Position numbers and translations under genes: made by a program. The notes beneath the pieces are model-generated. The model ran no database searches. It was given only the letters and a program-made list of their open reading frames with translations, and had not been told where the DNA came from. From the IMG/VR virus record IMGVR_UViG_3300032313_001158, positions 1 through 64,000 of that record: 64,000 nt of DNA. The stretch is one strand, 5' to 3'. This document shows, in pieces, positions 55,988 to 63,922 of this stretch. The number at the start of each line of letters is the position of its first letter. Position 1 is the first letter of the stretch. This DNA comes from a virus.

Positions 55988-56254
55988 TTATTTTAAAATA
56001 AGTTGTACAAATACCATTATCAAGCCAGTTAACATTGCTACGCCAAATGCGGTGCCAACGGTAATCAATTGTCCGCTACTTTTATTGGTAACCTCAACAG
56101 CTGATTCTGATATTTTTGTTCGTATGATGATGATATGTTCTTCCATCGCGGTCATACGATGTTCTAGTTTATCTAATTTATCTTCCAAGCTTCGGTATCT
56201 TTCAGCACATAAATCCACGTGCGCTCCGAGGCTGGTTCTTTCGCTTTCTGCCAT
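55988..56254 (-). CDS. Coiled-coil protein with C-terminal membrane anchor
   Basis: An 88-residue protein. MAESERTSLGAHVDLCAERY is strongly conserved in a family from aquatic T4-like phages. Residues 20-60 are a coiled coil (SLEDKLDKLEHRMTAMEEH), and 63-86 are a transmembrane helix (ITVGTAFGVAMLTGLIMVFV). A lysis-related function has been suggested for similar layouts, but nothing here proves it. Confidence 0.7.
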   Translation of the reverse strand: MAESERTSLGAHVDLCAERYRSLEDKLDKLEHRMTAMEEHIIIIRTKISESAVEVTNKSSGQLITVGTAFGVAMLTGLIMVFVQLILK

Positions 56255-56338
56255 ATCACTCTTTCGTAAAAGTTAGAGGGTTCTGTGTTGTTGTCTAGAT
56301 TGTGTGCCATGAAAAAATGCCTTAATGATGCCAGTGGG

Positions 56339-56773
56339 TTAGACAGTATTTAAGTTGATACGACCTTTCATAAAACATATGTTTTTTATGGCACCATATG
56401 GGTAAAAGATTGGAAGCATAAATCTGGCAGTTTCTTCTAATCCGCATATAACAGGCACTTTTGTAAAGGCTTGATCCAGTCCAGCAACAGGATCATCATC
56501 AACTTGAAAAACGTCCTCGTGGTCAACACCAAAACTAAAAATCCAACATCGCTGTTCTCCATGGTACATTTCAGGAAAAACGGTTGTTTCGTCAATTACG
56601 ACTGTTTTACAGTATGGCCCTTCAACTAACTGAGGTTGAGCTTTGATTCCTATACACTGTAAAACTGTTTCCCAATTGCGCTGCTGGTTCCTTGGAATTT
56701 CGTCAGCAGTGGTGTGTCGAATAACTCCGGTTGCAGTAATATCAACTAATGTGATGCCGGTATAAAAGTACAT
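56339..56773 (-). CDS. Conserved virion-associated protein, leaderless
   Basis: A 144-residue protein: MYFYTGITLVDITATGVIRH, RNQQRNWETVLQCIGIKAQP, CWIFSFGVDHEDVFQVDDDP and a C-terminal PIFYPYGAIKNICFMKGR. The NQQRNWET block marks a family in T4-like aquatic phages. A perfect late box TATAAATA ends six bases before this ATG, so the transcript should start on the ATG, and a TTG upstream (56794) would lie before the transcription start. Confidence 0.7.
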   Translation of the reverse strand: MYFYTGITLVDITATGVIRHTTADEIPRNQQRNWETVLQCIGIKAQPQLVEGPYCKTVVIDETTVFPEMYHGEQRCWIFSFGVDHEDVFQVDDDPVAGLDQAFTKVPVICGLEETARFMLPIFYPYGAIKNICFMKGRINLNTV

Positions 56774-56778
56774 ATAGA

Positions 56779-56786
56779 TATTTATA
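56779..56786 (-). promoter_or_regulatory. T4-type late promoter (leaderless type)
   Basis: Perfect TATAAATA on the minus strand; six bases from its last A to the A of the ATG at 56773. Confidence 0.75.
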
Positions 56787-56791
56787 GTCAA

Positions 56792-56820
56792 CAAAAAAGG
56801 CAGAACAAGTCTGCCTTTGT
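56792..56820 (-). terminator. Rho-independent terminator
   Basis: Stem AAAGGCAGA / TCTGCCTTT with a five-base loop, followed by TTTTTTG on the minus strand; it ends the gene at 56841. Confidence 0.85.
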
Positions 56821-56840
56821 TTGTACTAATTTATATTAGA

Positions 56841-57206
56841 TTAGCTAACTACAAAACTTGTACCGTTAGTTACTGTGGCGCTGCCTAGGTTAACTGACCC
56901 TTTTCTAGTACCAATTGCTTGGATGGCTGTTTGTAATACGCTTGCGTCTGGCGCATTGACACCATCGCAGCACAAGCTGATAGCGCCCGATGTTGGGTGT
57001 GCGTAGTAAGCTAGTACTGGTGGAAACACTTGAATGATTGCTTCAAATGCTTCGTTGGCTGCATCATCTTCAGACGAAAGGTTCACACCTGCAGCGACAA
57101 CATAAAATACCACACTCTGGCCAACTTCGGTATATTGAATACCGTTTAGTACGCCAGTTAAACCTGCATAGTTGTAGCCTGCGCTACGATCAATTCCGAT
57201 TGCCAT
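56841..57206 (-). CDS. Virion-type protein, MAIG paralogue A
   Basis: A 121-residue small soluble protein: MAIGIDRSAGYNYAGLTGVL, QSVVFYVVAAGVNLSSEDDA, FEAIIQVFPPVLAYYAHPTS and a C-terminal IQAIGTRKGSVNLGSATVTN. The second half aligns with the product of 57304 (VLAY, VLQxxIxAIG, GSxNLG, TxG), so the two are paralogues. It has its own late promoter, a strong AGGAGAAAC site and its own terminator, suggesting high expression; probably a decoration or abundant virion protein. Confidence 0.7.
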   Translation of the reverse strand: MAIGIDRSAGYNYAGLTGVLNGIQYTEVGQSVVFYVVAAGVNLSSEDDAANEAFEAIIQVFPPVLAYYAHPTSGAISLCCDGVNAPDASVLQTAIQAIGTRKGSVNLGSATVTNGTSFVVS

Positions 57207-57244
57207 TTTGTTTCTCCTAAATTATTTGCGTGACCGCATGTTAA

Positions 57245-57252
57245 TATTTATC
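57245..57252 (-). promoter_or_regulatory. T4-type late promoter
   Basis: GATAAATA on the minus strand, 39 bases before the start at 57206; the leader contains GCATGCGGT and AGGAGAAAC as in the paralogue. Confidence 0.75.
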
Positions 57253-57260
57253 CTGGCCAT

Positions 57261-57286
57261 AAAAAAAGCAGCCGAAGCTGCTTTTT
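57261..57286 (-). terminator. Rho-independent terminator
   Basis: Stem AAAAAGCAGC / GCTGCTTTTT with CGAA-type loop, flanked by A and T runs; it ends the gene at 57304. Confidence 0.9.
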
Positions 57287-57303
57287 AAACACTCAATGTT
57301 AAA

Positions 57304-57753
57304 TTAAGCTAGTTTGATACCGCCGGTGCTAGTTACTGCAGCAGCCGATGGGCAAACATTACCATATGCTCCGATGTTACCAGCACTACCAACTGGACCT
57401 AAAGCACGAATAACATTTTGTAGACTTGTATCGCTGTCCCAACCACTGCGCTCAGTGATAACGCTTAACTGTGCTGTTGCACCAGTTGCGTCAACTTGAT
57501 ATGCTAAAACTGTGGCATTTGCTGCAACTGCTTTTAGTAGTGTGTCAACTGCACCAGTAACACCTGCTCCGCTTGGGCCTTTTAGTTCGTTTGCTAGGTT
57601 AGCTGTAATACCTAGTGTAGTAATTTTGTAAGCCTGGATTGGGCTGTTGATACCTGTGTTGATAATTTGTGCATTTGCATTTTTTGTGTAGCCATCACCA
57701 ACGTTATTAACTAATTGGGTATCGCCGCTTACTCTTGTGACTCCGATTGCCAT
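57304..57753 (-). CDS. Virion-type protein, MAIG paralogue B
   Basis: A 149-residue protein: MAIGVTRVSGDTQLVNNVGD, NAQIINTGINSPIQAYKITT, a central LLKAVAANATVLAYQVDATG and the end GNIGAYGNVCPSAAAVTSTG. Paralogue of the 56841 product and expressed from an equal promoter and leader. Family occurs in aquatic phages; role unknown, probably structural and abundant. Confidence 0.7.
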   Translation of the reverse strand: MAIGVTRVSGDTQLVNNVGDGYTKNANAQIINTGINSPIQAYKITTLGITANLANELKGPSGAGVTGAVDTLLKAVAANATVLAYQVDATGATAQLSVITERSGWDSDTSLQNVIRALGPVGSAGNIGAYGNVCPSAAAVTSTGGIKLA

Positions 57754-57792
57754 GTTGTTTCTCCTTAATAATTTGCGTTTACCGCATGCTAA

Positions 57793-57800
57793 TATTTATA
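57793..57800 (-). promoter_or_regulatory. T4-type late promoter
   Basis: Perfect TATAAATA on the minus strand, 40 bases before the start at 57753; the leader matches that of paralogue A. Confidence 0.8.
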
Positions 57801-57815
57801 CCAAAGAGAAAAAAA

Positions 57816-58910
57816 TTACAATCTTCCTTGCACATTTGCGGTAGAAAATACACCACGATTTACTAGTTTTATAAATCCGCTGGGAGTGTTAACGACAAAA
57901 CCTTCGCCTTTTGGTACGCCATTTACATACTGCTCAACACCTTGCACTTGAGGTTCTAGTTGTTCTAAAATAGCCAGTTTTAATGCATAAATTGCCACAT
58001 AAGCAGCATCCATTGCTTCCATAACTGGACGATTTTCTTCTGCTGCAACAATAGCAAACTGTGGTTTTGTAATGTTATTTGCTAACCAATTGGCGTCCGC
58101 TGCTTGGCCGGTGTATTTTCGATTATAGTATGTTTGTAACTTGGCCACAGTTGTTTGAGTTAATTTACTCAAAAAATCGTCGCCGTTTAATTGTGCGAAT
58201 CGTTGTACTGCTGCTTGAGCCGCTCGAACCTGTTGAACCGGCTCTCGAAGTTTGAACCTGTTTCCCATAGTGCCAGTTAGCACTGTTATGTATTGATTGG
58301 TCTTTGCCAATCCTCCTGATCCTTGCATGGATGTTTTGCCAACTAGTTCTGTTCCCTTGGTTGTCTTTTCTACATCAGTACCAACGGTATGCACTGCCAA
58401 ACCAAATGATCTACCTTGAATTTCTTTCCCAACTGGGCTATCAATTTTTACTCGATACTGAACTCCGTAGGGATTGGCTTGAAACACAAAATATCCGTTA
58501 TCCGTTGATACTGGTTCAGTCCACATAACATCGGCCTGTACAAACCCTTTAAAACCAGCTGGGACTATACTTGCTACTGCATCGAACATGTTGGCTAATT
58601 TTTGACCAACATCCATATTCTTGCCGTTTTGTGCAAAAAAGTTTAGTAAGTCTTGTCCCGAAGTCGCTTGTCCGCCAGGCATGGCAATATATTCTTTGTA
58701 ATTCATTGTGAACATGCCGTTGGCTGTTCTGCGTCCAAATATGATAGACGGGCTTCCGTCCCATTTGATGCTGACAATAGTGGGATTGGATATTGCTGCC
58801 AACATACCGGTTATGGCATCCGTGGCAGCTTGACTGCCGTTGAGAATAAAATCTTCCGGGTGCGGTGTTCTGATACCTTCAGTTAGTGTTGTTATAAATT
58901 CTAATAGCAT
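57816..58910 (-). CDS. KxDG nucleotidyltransferase/ligase-like protein
   Basis: A 364-residue protein. Residues 49-52 KWDG (SIKWDGSPSIIFGR) match motif I of DNA/RNA ligases and capping enzymes, where the lysine takes AMP or GMP. GFKGFVQADVMWTEP (119-133) resembles motif IV, and YRVKIDSPVGKEI may supply motif V. The N-terminus MLLEFITTLTEG fits the head-targeting type. Coupled (TAATG) to the pol-beta-like nucleotidyltransferase gene. Similar pairs occur in related phages without assigned function. Activity is inference. Confidence 0.6.
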   Translation of the reverse strand: MLLEFITTLTEGIRTPHPEDFILNGSQAATDAITGMLAAISNPTIVSIKWDGSPSIIFGRRTANGMFTMNYKEYIAMPGGQATSGQDLLNFFAQNGKNMDVGQKLANMFDAVASIVPAGFKGFVQADVMWTEPVSTDNGYFVFQANPYGVQYRVKIDSPVGKEIQGRSFGLAVHTVGTDVEKTTKGTELVGKTSMQGSGGLAKTNQYITVLTGTMGNRFKLREPVQQVRAAQAAVQRFAQLNGDDFLSKLTQTTVAKLQTYYNRKYTGQAADANWLANNITKPQFAIVAAEENRPVMEAMDAAYVAIYALKLAILEQLEPQVQGVEQYVNGVPKGEGFVVNTPSGFIKLVNRGVFSTANVQGRL

Positions 58911-59653
58911 TATACAAACTTATTTGAGTATTTCCTAAACCACCTGGCAGTTCCCGGTAGTGGTGCTGCTTCTGGTAACTGAATATTACTTTTAGATAAT
59001 GTTTCTCTTGCTGCTGCAATCAGCTGGTCGTAGTTGGGTCTTTTACTAACAGCGTCCAGAATATCGTCGGCTGTGTTTAACTTGGCAACTGGTATGCCAG
59101 TAACATCACTTAGTTTTTTAGCTGATCGTCCATCTTCAATTGTTTGATTGGTTACCCTATCAACCAATCCATGTTTGTAACTCCATTTTAATCCTGGTTG
59201 TAATGCCGATACAATGCTGGCCAAAATAACATGTCTACTCATGCCAGTTAACTTGCTTTCTTCTGGTGCTCCTGACATGCTGAATGCTTGCCAAGCAGGA
59301 TCGCCAAACATCAGATCGGCTTGCACAAAACCGTTGCTGGGGTTGCCGGCAATGGGTGCTTTTACATGAACACTGTCTCCGGATTTTTTGATATCTTTGG
59401 CGTCTACACCTTTTGCTAGTAAAACTTTGATTAGATCTTCTTTGGTTGTGCTGGTTTCATCTACTGCTAGGTCAAGGTCACCAGAACTGGATTTTCTACC
59501 TGTAGTACCTAGCCAATTTTCTGTAGGAAAGGCAATTCCGGTCGCAGATTCTATCCATTTTATTGTGCTGGCAACGTCATCACGATTGATGCGTTGCGTC
59601 AGCGGTGTACCATCTGCGGCTTTAAAAATATTTCCGCCTTCGTTGAGTTGCAT
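58910..59653 (-). CDS. Polymerase-beta-like nucleotidyltransferase
   Basis: A 247-residue protein. LGTTGRKSSSGDLDLAVDE (48-66) is the hG[GS]x..DxD signature of pol-beta-like nucleotidyltransferases, and Asp113 in GFVQADLMFG is the third carboxylate. The C-terminal half is helical (VILASIVSALQPGLKWSY). Short head-targeting-like start MQLNEGG. ATG 59653 overlaps the upstream stop (TGATG). Substrate (nucleic acid, protein or small molecule) unknown. Confidence 0.65.
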   Translation of the reverse strand: MQLNEGGNIFKAADGTPLTQRINRDDVASTIKWIESATGIAFPTENWLGTTGRKSSSGDLDLAVDETSTTKEDLIKVLLAKGVDAKDIKKSGDSVHVKAPIAGNPSNGFVQADLMFGDPAWQAFSMSGAPEESKLTGMSRHVILASIVSALQPGLKWSYKHGLVDRVTNQTIEDGRSAKKLSDVTGIPVAKLNTADDILDAVSKRPNYDQLIAAARETLSKSNIQLPEAAPLPGTARWFRKYSNKFV

Positions 59654-60279
59654 CACTTTTTCTTTCTCGTGTATCCAGGTAAGTCAACTGGGGTATTTTT
59701 AGTAGTGGCCATCTGGGATTGACCCGACGGTCCACGTGCCATACGTTCCAGGCGGTCAACATCTCCGGGTATAGCAATTCTTGCTCCTGTTTCATCGTAC
59801 CAATTACCGCCATATTTTGTCACGTATTGACCTGATGGCATTCGTACTTGAGCAGGGGCCGGCTGAGCTGCGGCAGGACGAGCAGGTGCCGGTTGAGCGG
59901 GATCACCAAACACATCTCTTGCTAACCGTCGTTTGCCTCTAGTGACACTAGCTTGTTTAACTTTTGCCTGTTCTTTTCGTCTAAGTTCTACATCTTGTTG
60001 CTGGGCTATCTTTGCCTTATAGTCTACTAGAGCTTTCTGTTGTTGCGGGGTTAACCACCCCAATACACCTGGTAAGATTGATTCCGGATTATCTCCATAT
60101 TTTTCTTGTGATGCTTTAGCAAGCTCTACTTCGTCAGGCTCTAGTTTGGTTCTTTCTTTTGGATCTAAAGGTCTCTTTGTTTGCTTTAAAGTCTGTAGTG
60201 TTGTTTGCAATTGCGAAGGCAACAAAGCCTTGCCAAAACTTGACGCAAACCCTTCATGTACGATATCTTTAATTTTCAC
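59653..60279 (-). CDS. Head-targeted disordered protein
   Basis: A 208-residue protein starting at GTG 60279 (M)KIKDIVHEGFASSFG, which fits the head-targeting peptide with VHE-G cleavage. The rest is basic and Pro/Ala/Gln-rich: QLQTTLQTLKQTKRPLDPKE, KLEPDEVELAKASQEKYG, a PAQPAPARPAAAQPAP linker and a YDETGARIAIPGDVDRLERM segment. AGGAG precedes the GTG. Overlaps the upstream gene by 11 bases. Likely an internal head protein. Confidence 0.6.
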   Translation of the reverse strand: MKIKDIVHEGFASSFGKALLPSQLQTTLQTLKQTKRPLDPKERTKLEPDEVELAKASQEKYGDNPESILPGVLGWLTPQQQKALVDYKAKIAQQQDVELRRKEQAKVKQASVTRGKRRLARDVFGDPAQPAPARPAAAQPAPAQVRMPSGQYVTKYGGNWYDETGARIAIPGDVDRLERMARGPSGQSQMATTKNTPVDLPGYTRKKK

Positions 60280-60517
60280 GCTTGAATCTCCTAACACCGC
60301 GAGCGAATTTGGCAGGATCTTGTGCTCTGATACTGTTAAGCAATCTGCGCTCTAGTTCAGCTGCTTGCTCACTATCATAGTTTTCTTTGATATAGTTGAT
60401 CAAATTGATAGCACCCGAGATAACATGCCCAGCACGACTTTCCACCAAATTTTCACGATCTTTCGTGACTGGCATGTGTGCAAGTTCATCTAAGATACTA
60501 CGGGTACGCTTTTGCAA
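60269..60517 (-). CDS. Small helical protein
   Basis: An 82-residue helical protein starting at TTG 60517 (M)QKRTRSILDELAHM, with TTGGAG six bases upstream. SRAGHVISGAINLINYIKEN and ELERRLLNSIRAQDP follow, with a basic end RRFKREN. A late-type box lies at 60537-60544. Family not recognised. Confidence 0.6.
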   Translation of the reverse strand: MQKRTRSILDELAHMPVTKDRENLVESRAGHVISGAINLINYIKENYDSEQAAELERRLLNSIRAQDPAKFARGVRRFKREN

Positions 60518-60536
60518 GATTTACTCCAATATTATC

Positions 60537-60544
60537 TATTTATT
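60537..60544 (-). promoter_or_regulatory. T4-type late promoter
   Basis: AATAAATA on the minus strand, 20 bases before the TTG start at 60517; overlaps the end of the helicase gene. Confidence 0.5.
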
Positions 60545-61955
60545 CAGCTTTGGACTTTAATCCTGCTAGCATCTGCTTGAGCTTGGTACTGTCAACATTA
60601 CCAGCAATTTTGCTCTCGATGTCAAATCCAGCTTTGGGTTTAGCAGCAATCATCGGACTAACTGAACTTGTGCTCTTGATTTGATCCATAATTGCTGACG
60701 GTTTAGCTCCATATCCGCCGTCATTGCTGTCTAGTCCCGGGTCAGTGATACGCATGGTTTCGATGTTGTATTCTAAATCCACTTTCATGCCCACGCCTGT
60801 ACTGCTACGACTTTTCATACATTGTATTTGATAGCGGCCACGCTCTTTCATGGCCCTGCTTGTAAAGATACCAAACACGTTATCTGCTGTGTTAATCTTG
60901 GATATACCACCTGAAATATGACTATGGTCAAATTCCACTTCTTCCACTGCACTACGATTCAACTGCGAAGCAGTTACCATTAACATACCCAGTTCTTTGG
61001 CCAAGTTACGCAGTTCTTCACTCACATATTTGTCTTTGACAAACAGGTCATTTGGGCTTACTTTGGCACTTACTGGCATCAACAAGTCCAAGTAGTCAAT
61101 CATGATAAAGTCAACAGTACGTCCTGTTTGGATTTGATATTCTTTTAAATATGCACGGATATCATTGATGTTGCTTTGTGCCGGTAATCCTTTGACTTGA
61201 TATGTGCCTGACTTCTTGCCTACCATTTTTACTTTAAGTGTAGTAGTGTCAATGTCCTTGCGAATGTCTTTGGTACTCATGTTACTCAACATGGCATCAG
61301 TACGAAGACTAGTTAGCTCTTCACTCAGTTCCAGTGTAATATAAACACCATTCAATCCTGCTTGTAGCCAGTTCAGGGCAATGTTCATCATCACAAGCGA
61401 TTTACCAGATCCTGAGCCTCCGGCAAAGATGTTTAGTTCTCCTCTACTAAACCCACCGTACAACAGTTTGTCAACGCTGGGCCATCCTGTACTCACTTGT
61501 CCACCTGCATTAAAGTATTTGTTAATACGTGCCGCTGGATCTGCAAAATAATCTGTACCCATATCCTTGGTCAAACTGATATGTACTGCATCCTTGATCA
61601 ACTTTTCTACAGGATCATATTCGCCTTTTTCGATCATGTCCGCTGCTTGAAGAATTGCTCGTTCTAATTCTTGCCTACGACTAAAACTTTCAAATTCAGT
61701 CAGGAACCAATCGTGATGTCCTCGATCTAGATTTGGTATTGATCGCAATTCTGTACCAGTTACTGCTTGAATTTGATCACGTGTGGGTAATGTGCGATGA
61801 TCATCACTGTGCCGCTTGATGAACTCAGCAGTAGAACGCAAACTACGATCAAAATTTTCTGCGTTAAATATGTTCTGAACACGCACATAGGTGCTGGCGT
61901 CTTCCAACATCATTTCTAAAAACAGTTTCTGAATATCAGTGTTATAATCTTTCAT
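60540..61955 (-). CDS. Replicative DNA helicase (DnaB / T4 gp41 type)
   Basis: A 471-residue hexameric helicase. Walker A GGSGSGKS (179-186), Walker B VDFIMIDYLDLL (281-292), and SQLNRSAVEEVEFDHSHISG with an arginine-finger-region pattern further on. The N-terminal 150 residues are helical and bind the primase in known homologues. It unwinds DNA ahead of the polymerase. Lies after the radical SAM gene, with primase upstream. There is no clear ribosome binding site. Confidence 0.93.
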   Translation of the reverse strand: MKDYNTDIQKLFLEMMLEDASTYVRVQNIFNAENFDRSLRSTAEFIKRHSDDHRTLPTRDQIQAVTGTELRSIPNLDRGHHDWFLTEFESFSRRQELERAILQAADMIEKGEYDPVEKLIKDAVHISLTKDMGTDYFADPAARINKYFNAGGQVSTGWPSVDKLLYGGFSRGELNIFAGGSGSGKSLVMMNIALNWLQAGLNGVYITLELSEELTSLRTDAMLSNMSTKDIRKDIDTTTLKVKMVGKKSGTYQVKGLPAQSNINDIRAYLKEYQIQTGRTVDFIMIDYLDLLMPVSAKVSPNDLFVKDKYVSEELRNLAKELGMLMVTASQLNRSAVEEVEFDHSHISGGISKINTADNVFGIFTSRAMKERGRYQIQCMKSRSSTGVGMKVDLEYNIETMRITDPGLDSNDGGYGAKPSAIMDQIKSTSSVSPMIAAKPKAGFDIESKIAGNVDSTKLKQMLAGLKSKAE

Positions 61956-61964
61956 AGGGGCTTT

Positions 61965-62864
61965 TTATAGTAATTTAGGACAAACAAAAGTGCAATATCT
62001 TAATTTTTTTTCTTCGATAGTTTCGTAAAATTCTTTTAAATTTTCCAAAACTTGTGTAATTGTTGTTTTACTTATATCGTATTTGTCTTTATTTTTGTAA
62101 AATTCGCTAGAGTAATAAAATCTACTATCGGCTACTACACAGCAAGGAACATAAAATCCATCTGCCATGATAAAATGTTCGTTGTTATTTTTTTTACACT
62201 TTGCATCAATTTCTATATTTGATGTTGTGGACCATTGCAAAACATGTTCAGATCTTTTATCAACCAAGGAAGTTGGTTTCAAGGGATCATCGTCTCCGCT
62301 CCATCTGCTGCTGGGGTCTAAATAAAATTTATACATTCCCAAATCTGTAGATATTTTTTTTGCTTGTTGTATATTATTTTCATTAAAAGCAAAAGGTATA
62401 AATTTCCAAACTGATCTGGTTGTCTTGACTGTTTCTTCTATTCCAACTTTGATAGATTGCCAGTCAGCATTAATTCTGTATTTTGTAAAATTTTCAGGAA
62501 TTCCATCTATAGCAAATACAACTGCATCGTTTTTATCTAATAGCGAACATATTTTCTTCCACCAGTCTCTGGATTTATAACTGCCATTGGTTTCAATTGT
62601 GACCAATCCTCCATTTTGTTTGATCCACAAAACTAATTCAAATAAATCATTGTAGTATATTGGATCTCCTGAGGTTCCGCTAATTATAAACATTTTTTTG
62701 TTAATATCAACGTCAATAAAATTTTTTAAATGATCCAAATTTAATTGTTTATTGACCCATTTACTTGGAAATTTATCAATAAAGACTGTCCTTGGACATT
62801 TTGAACATTTTAATGTGCATATATTTGTTGGTTCTAAAACAAAGCCAGTAAGTTGTTCAAGCAT
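61965..62864 (-). CDS. Radical SAM protein
   Basis: A 299-residue radical SAM enzyme. Motif EPTNICTLKCSKCPR (Cys16, Cys20, Cys23), SGTSGDPIYYN in place of GGE, VTIETNGSY and a C-terminal cysteine group (ADGFYVPCCVV, LRYCTFVCPK) that may bind an auxiliary cluster, as in SPASM proteins. It is inserted between helicase and primase and overlaps the primase end by eight bases. Third radical SAM protein in this window; substrate unknown. Confidence 0.8.
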   Translation of the reverse strand: MLEQLTGFVLEPTNICTLKCSKCPRTVFIDKFPSKWVNKQLNLDHLKNFIDVDINKKMFIISGTSGDPIYYNDLFELVLWIKQNGGLVTIETNGSYKSRDWWKKICSLLDKNDAVVFAIDGIPENFTKYRINADWQSIKVGIEETVKTTRSVWKFIPFAFNENNIQQAKKISTDLGMYKFYLDPSSRWSGDDDPLKPTSLVDKRSEHVLQWSTTSNIEIDAKCKKNNNEHFIMADGFYVPCCVVADSRFYYSSEFYKNKDKYDISKTTITQVLENLKEFYETIEEKKLRYCTFVCPKLL

Positions 62865-63882
62865 ACAATTTTTTCTTTTTAAGTTCAATTTTAAGACGAC
62901 TAGTTTCTCTTGCAGCAAGAATACTTTTTAATACAAACAATTTACCATACTTGACAACTGCTTCATTGATATCTTTGCAAGTTTCCTGCCATACAGGAAA
63001 ACTCACAGTCCATCCTGCTTCAACAGCACGATCAACAAGTTTTCTACCTGCACGGTCAGTGTCCGGAACAATGATCACTTCACGCTGTAGTCTGTCAATT
63101 TGATCAACCTGCACATCAGATATTTCAGCACCACTGACACTGACTCCATCAATGCTCATGGCATCAAATGGTCCTTCACATACTATAACAAATTTACTGT
63201 CAGGCCGTTGCATGTCTAGATTAAACACAAAATCTGCAGGATGACTGCTCCAATACTTGGGCTTTATACCATCTGCAATTGATCTAGCAGTGTAACCTAC
63301 TATTTCTTTTTTATAATAATATGGTATTACAATTCTGCGATGCAAGTTGTATGCTTCTTCCGGAGTCCAGAAAAAATTGTACCGGTTGGGATCAATTGAT
63401 CTACGGTGTACATATTCTATACCGGCCAATAACTCAGCAGGTACATTGTTGTAGTCGCCGATGCTGTAAAAATTTGCTAGTTCGACTACATTTTGTGCTT
63501 GCTCAGGTAATGTCCTGGCTTCATATTTTATTTCTTCTTCTGGAACCCGTTCAAGTTCTTCAGGTGCCACTAGTTCTCGTAATCTGACTGCTTCAATTAC
63601 TAGTCTGCGTACAGTTAGATCATCTGCTCCTAACCAGGCGAGAAATTTACGAAACTTGAAAGTTAAATGACGTCCAGGAACAAAACTGGCTTTGAATTGG
63701 CAATTAAAGCAATGATAACTTACAGCGCCTGCGTTTGTTTTGATACCACCTCTACCTCTGGTGTCCGCACTTTCGCCATTATGTACACAGCAAGGTGCAT
63801 TAAAACTGGTCCAGCCGTTCTGGCCCGTTTTTTTGCGGGCAGGTAACAACTGCAAAACTGTTTGCTGGATAGAATCTAACAT
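62857..63882 (-). CDS. DNA primase (T4 gp61 type), leaderless
   Basis: A 341-residue primase. Zinc-binding part near 31-61 (CCVHNGES and YHCFNCQF), and a TOPRIM domain with VIVCEGPFDA (Glu236) and VPDTDRAG (Asp274, Asp276). It lays RNA primers for the lagging strand with the gp41-type helicase. Perfect TATAAT ends seven bases before the ATG at 63882, with no ribosome binding site, so the mRNA should begin at the start codon. Confidence 0.9.
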   Translation of the reverse strand: MLDSIQQTVLQLLPARKKTGQNGWTSFNAPCCVHNGESADTRGRGGIKTNAGAVSYHCFNCQFKASFVPGRHLTFKFRKFLAWLGADDLTVRRLVIEAVRLRELVAPEELERVPEEEIKYEARTLPEQAQNVVELANFYSIGDYNNVPAELLAGIEYVHRRSIDPNRYNFFWTPEEAYNLHRRIVIPYYYKKEIVGYTARSIADGIKPKYWSSHPADFVFNLDMQRPDSKFVIVCEGPFDAMSIDGVSVSGAEISDVQVDQIDRLQREVIIVPDTDRAGRKLVDRAVEAGWTVSFPVWQETCKDINEAVVKYGKLFVLKSILAARETSRLKIELKKKKLYA

Positions 63883-63888
63883 CGTGTT

Positions 63889-63917
63889 ATTATATACTAA
63901 ACTTTGACTTTTGCCAA
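63889..63917 (-). promoter_or_regulatory. Sigma70 promoter of the primase (leaderless type)
   Basis: TTGGCA (63912-63917), 17 bases, TATAAT (63889-63894) on the minus strand; then AACACG and the ATG at 63882. Confidence 0.7.
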
Positions 63918-63922
63918 ACGCA

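Noticed and set aside
56119-56311. Open frame of 45 codons starting MAHNLDNNTEPSNFYERVIWQ on the minus strand
   Set aside because: It runs out of frame through the well-conserved 88-aa coiled-coil gene, and its ribosome binding site is weak. A short upstream peptide remains possible but is not supported.
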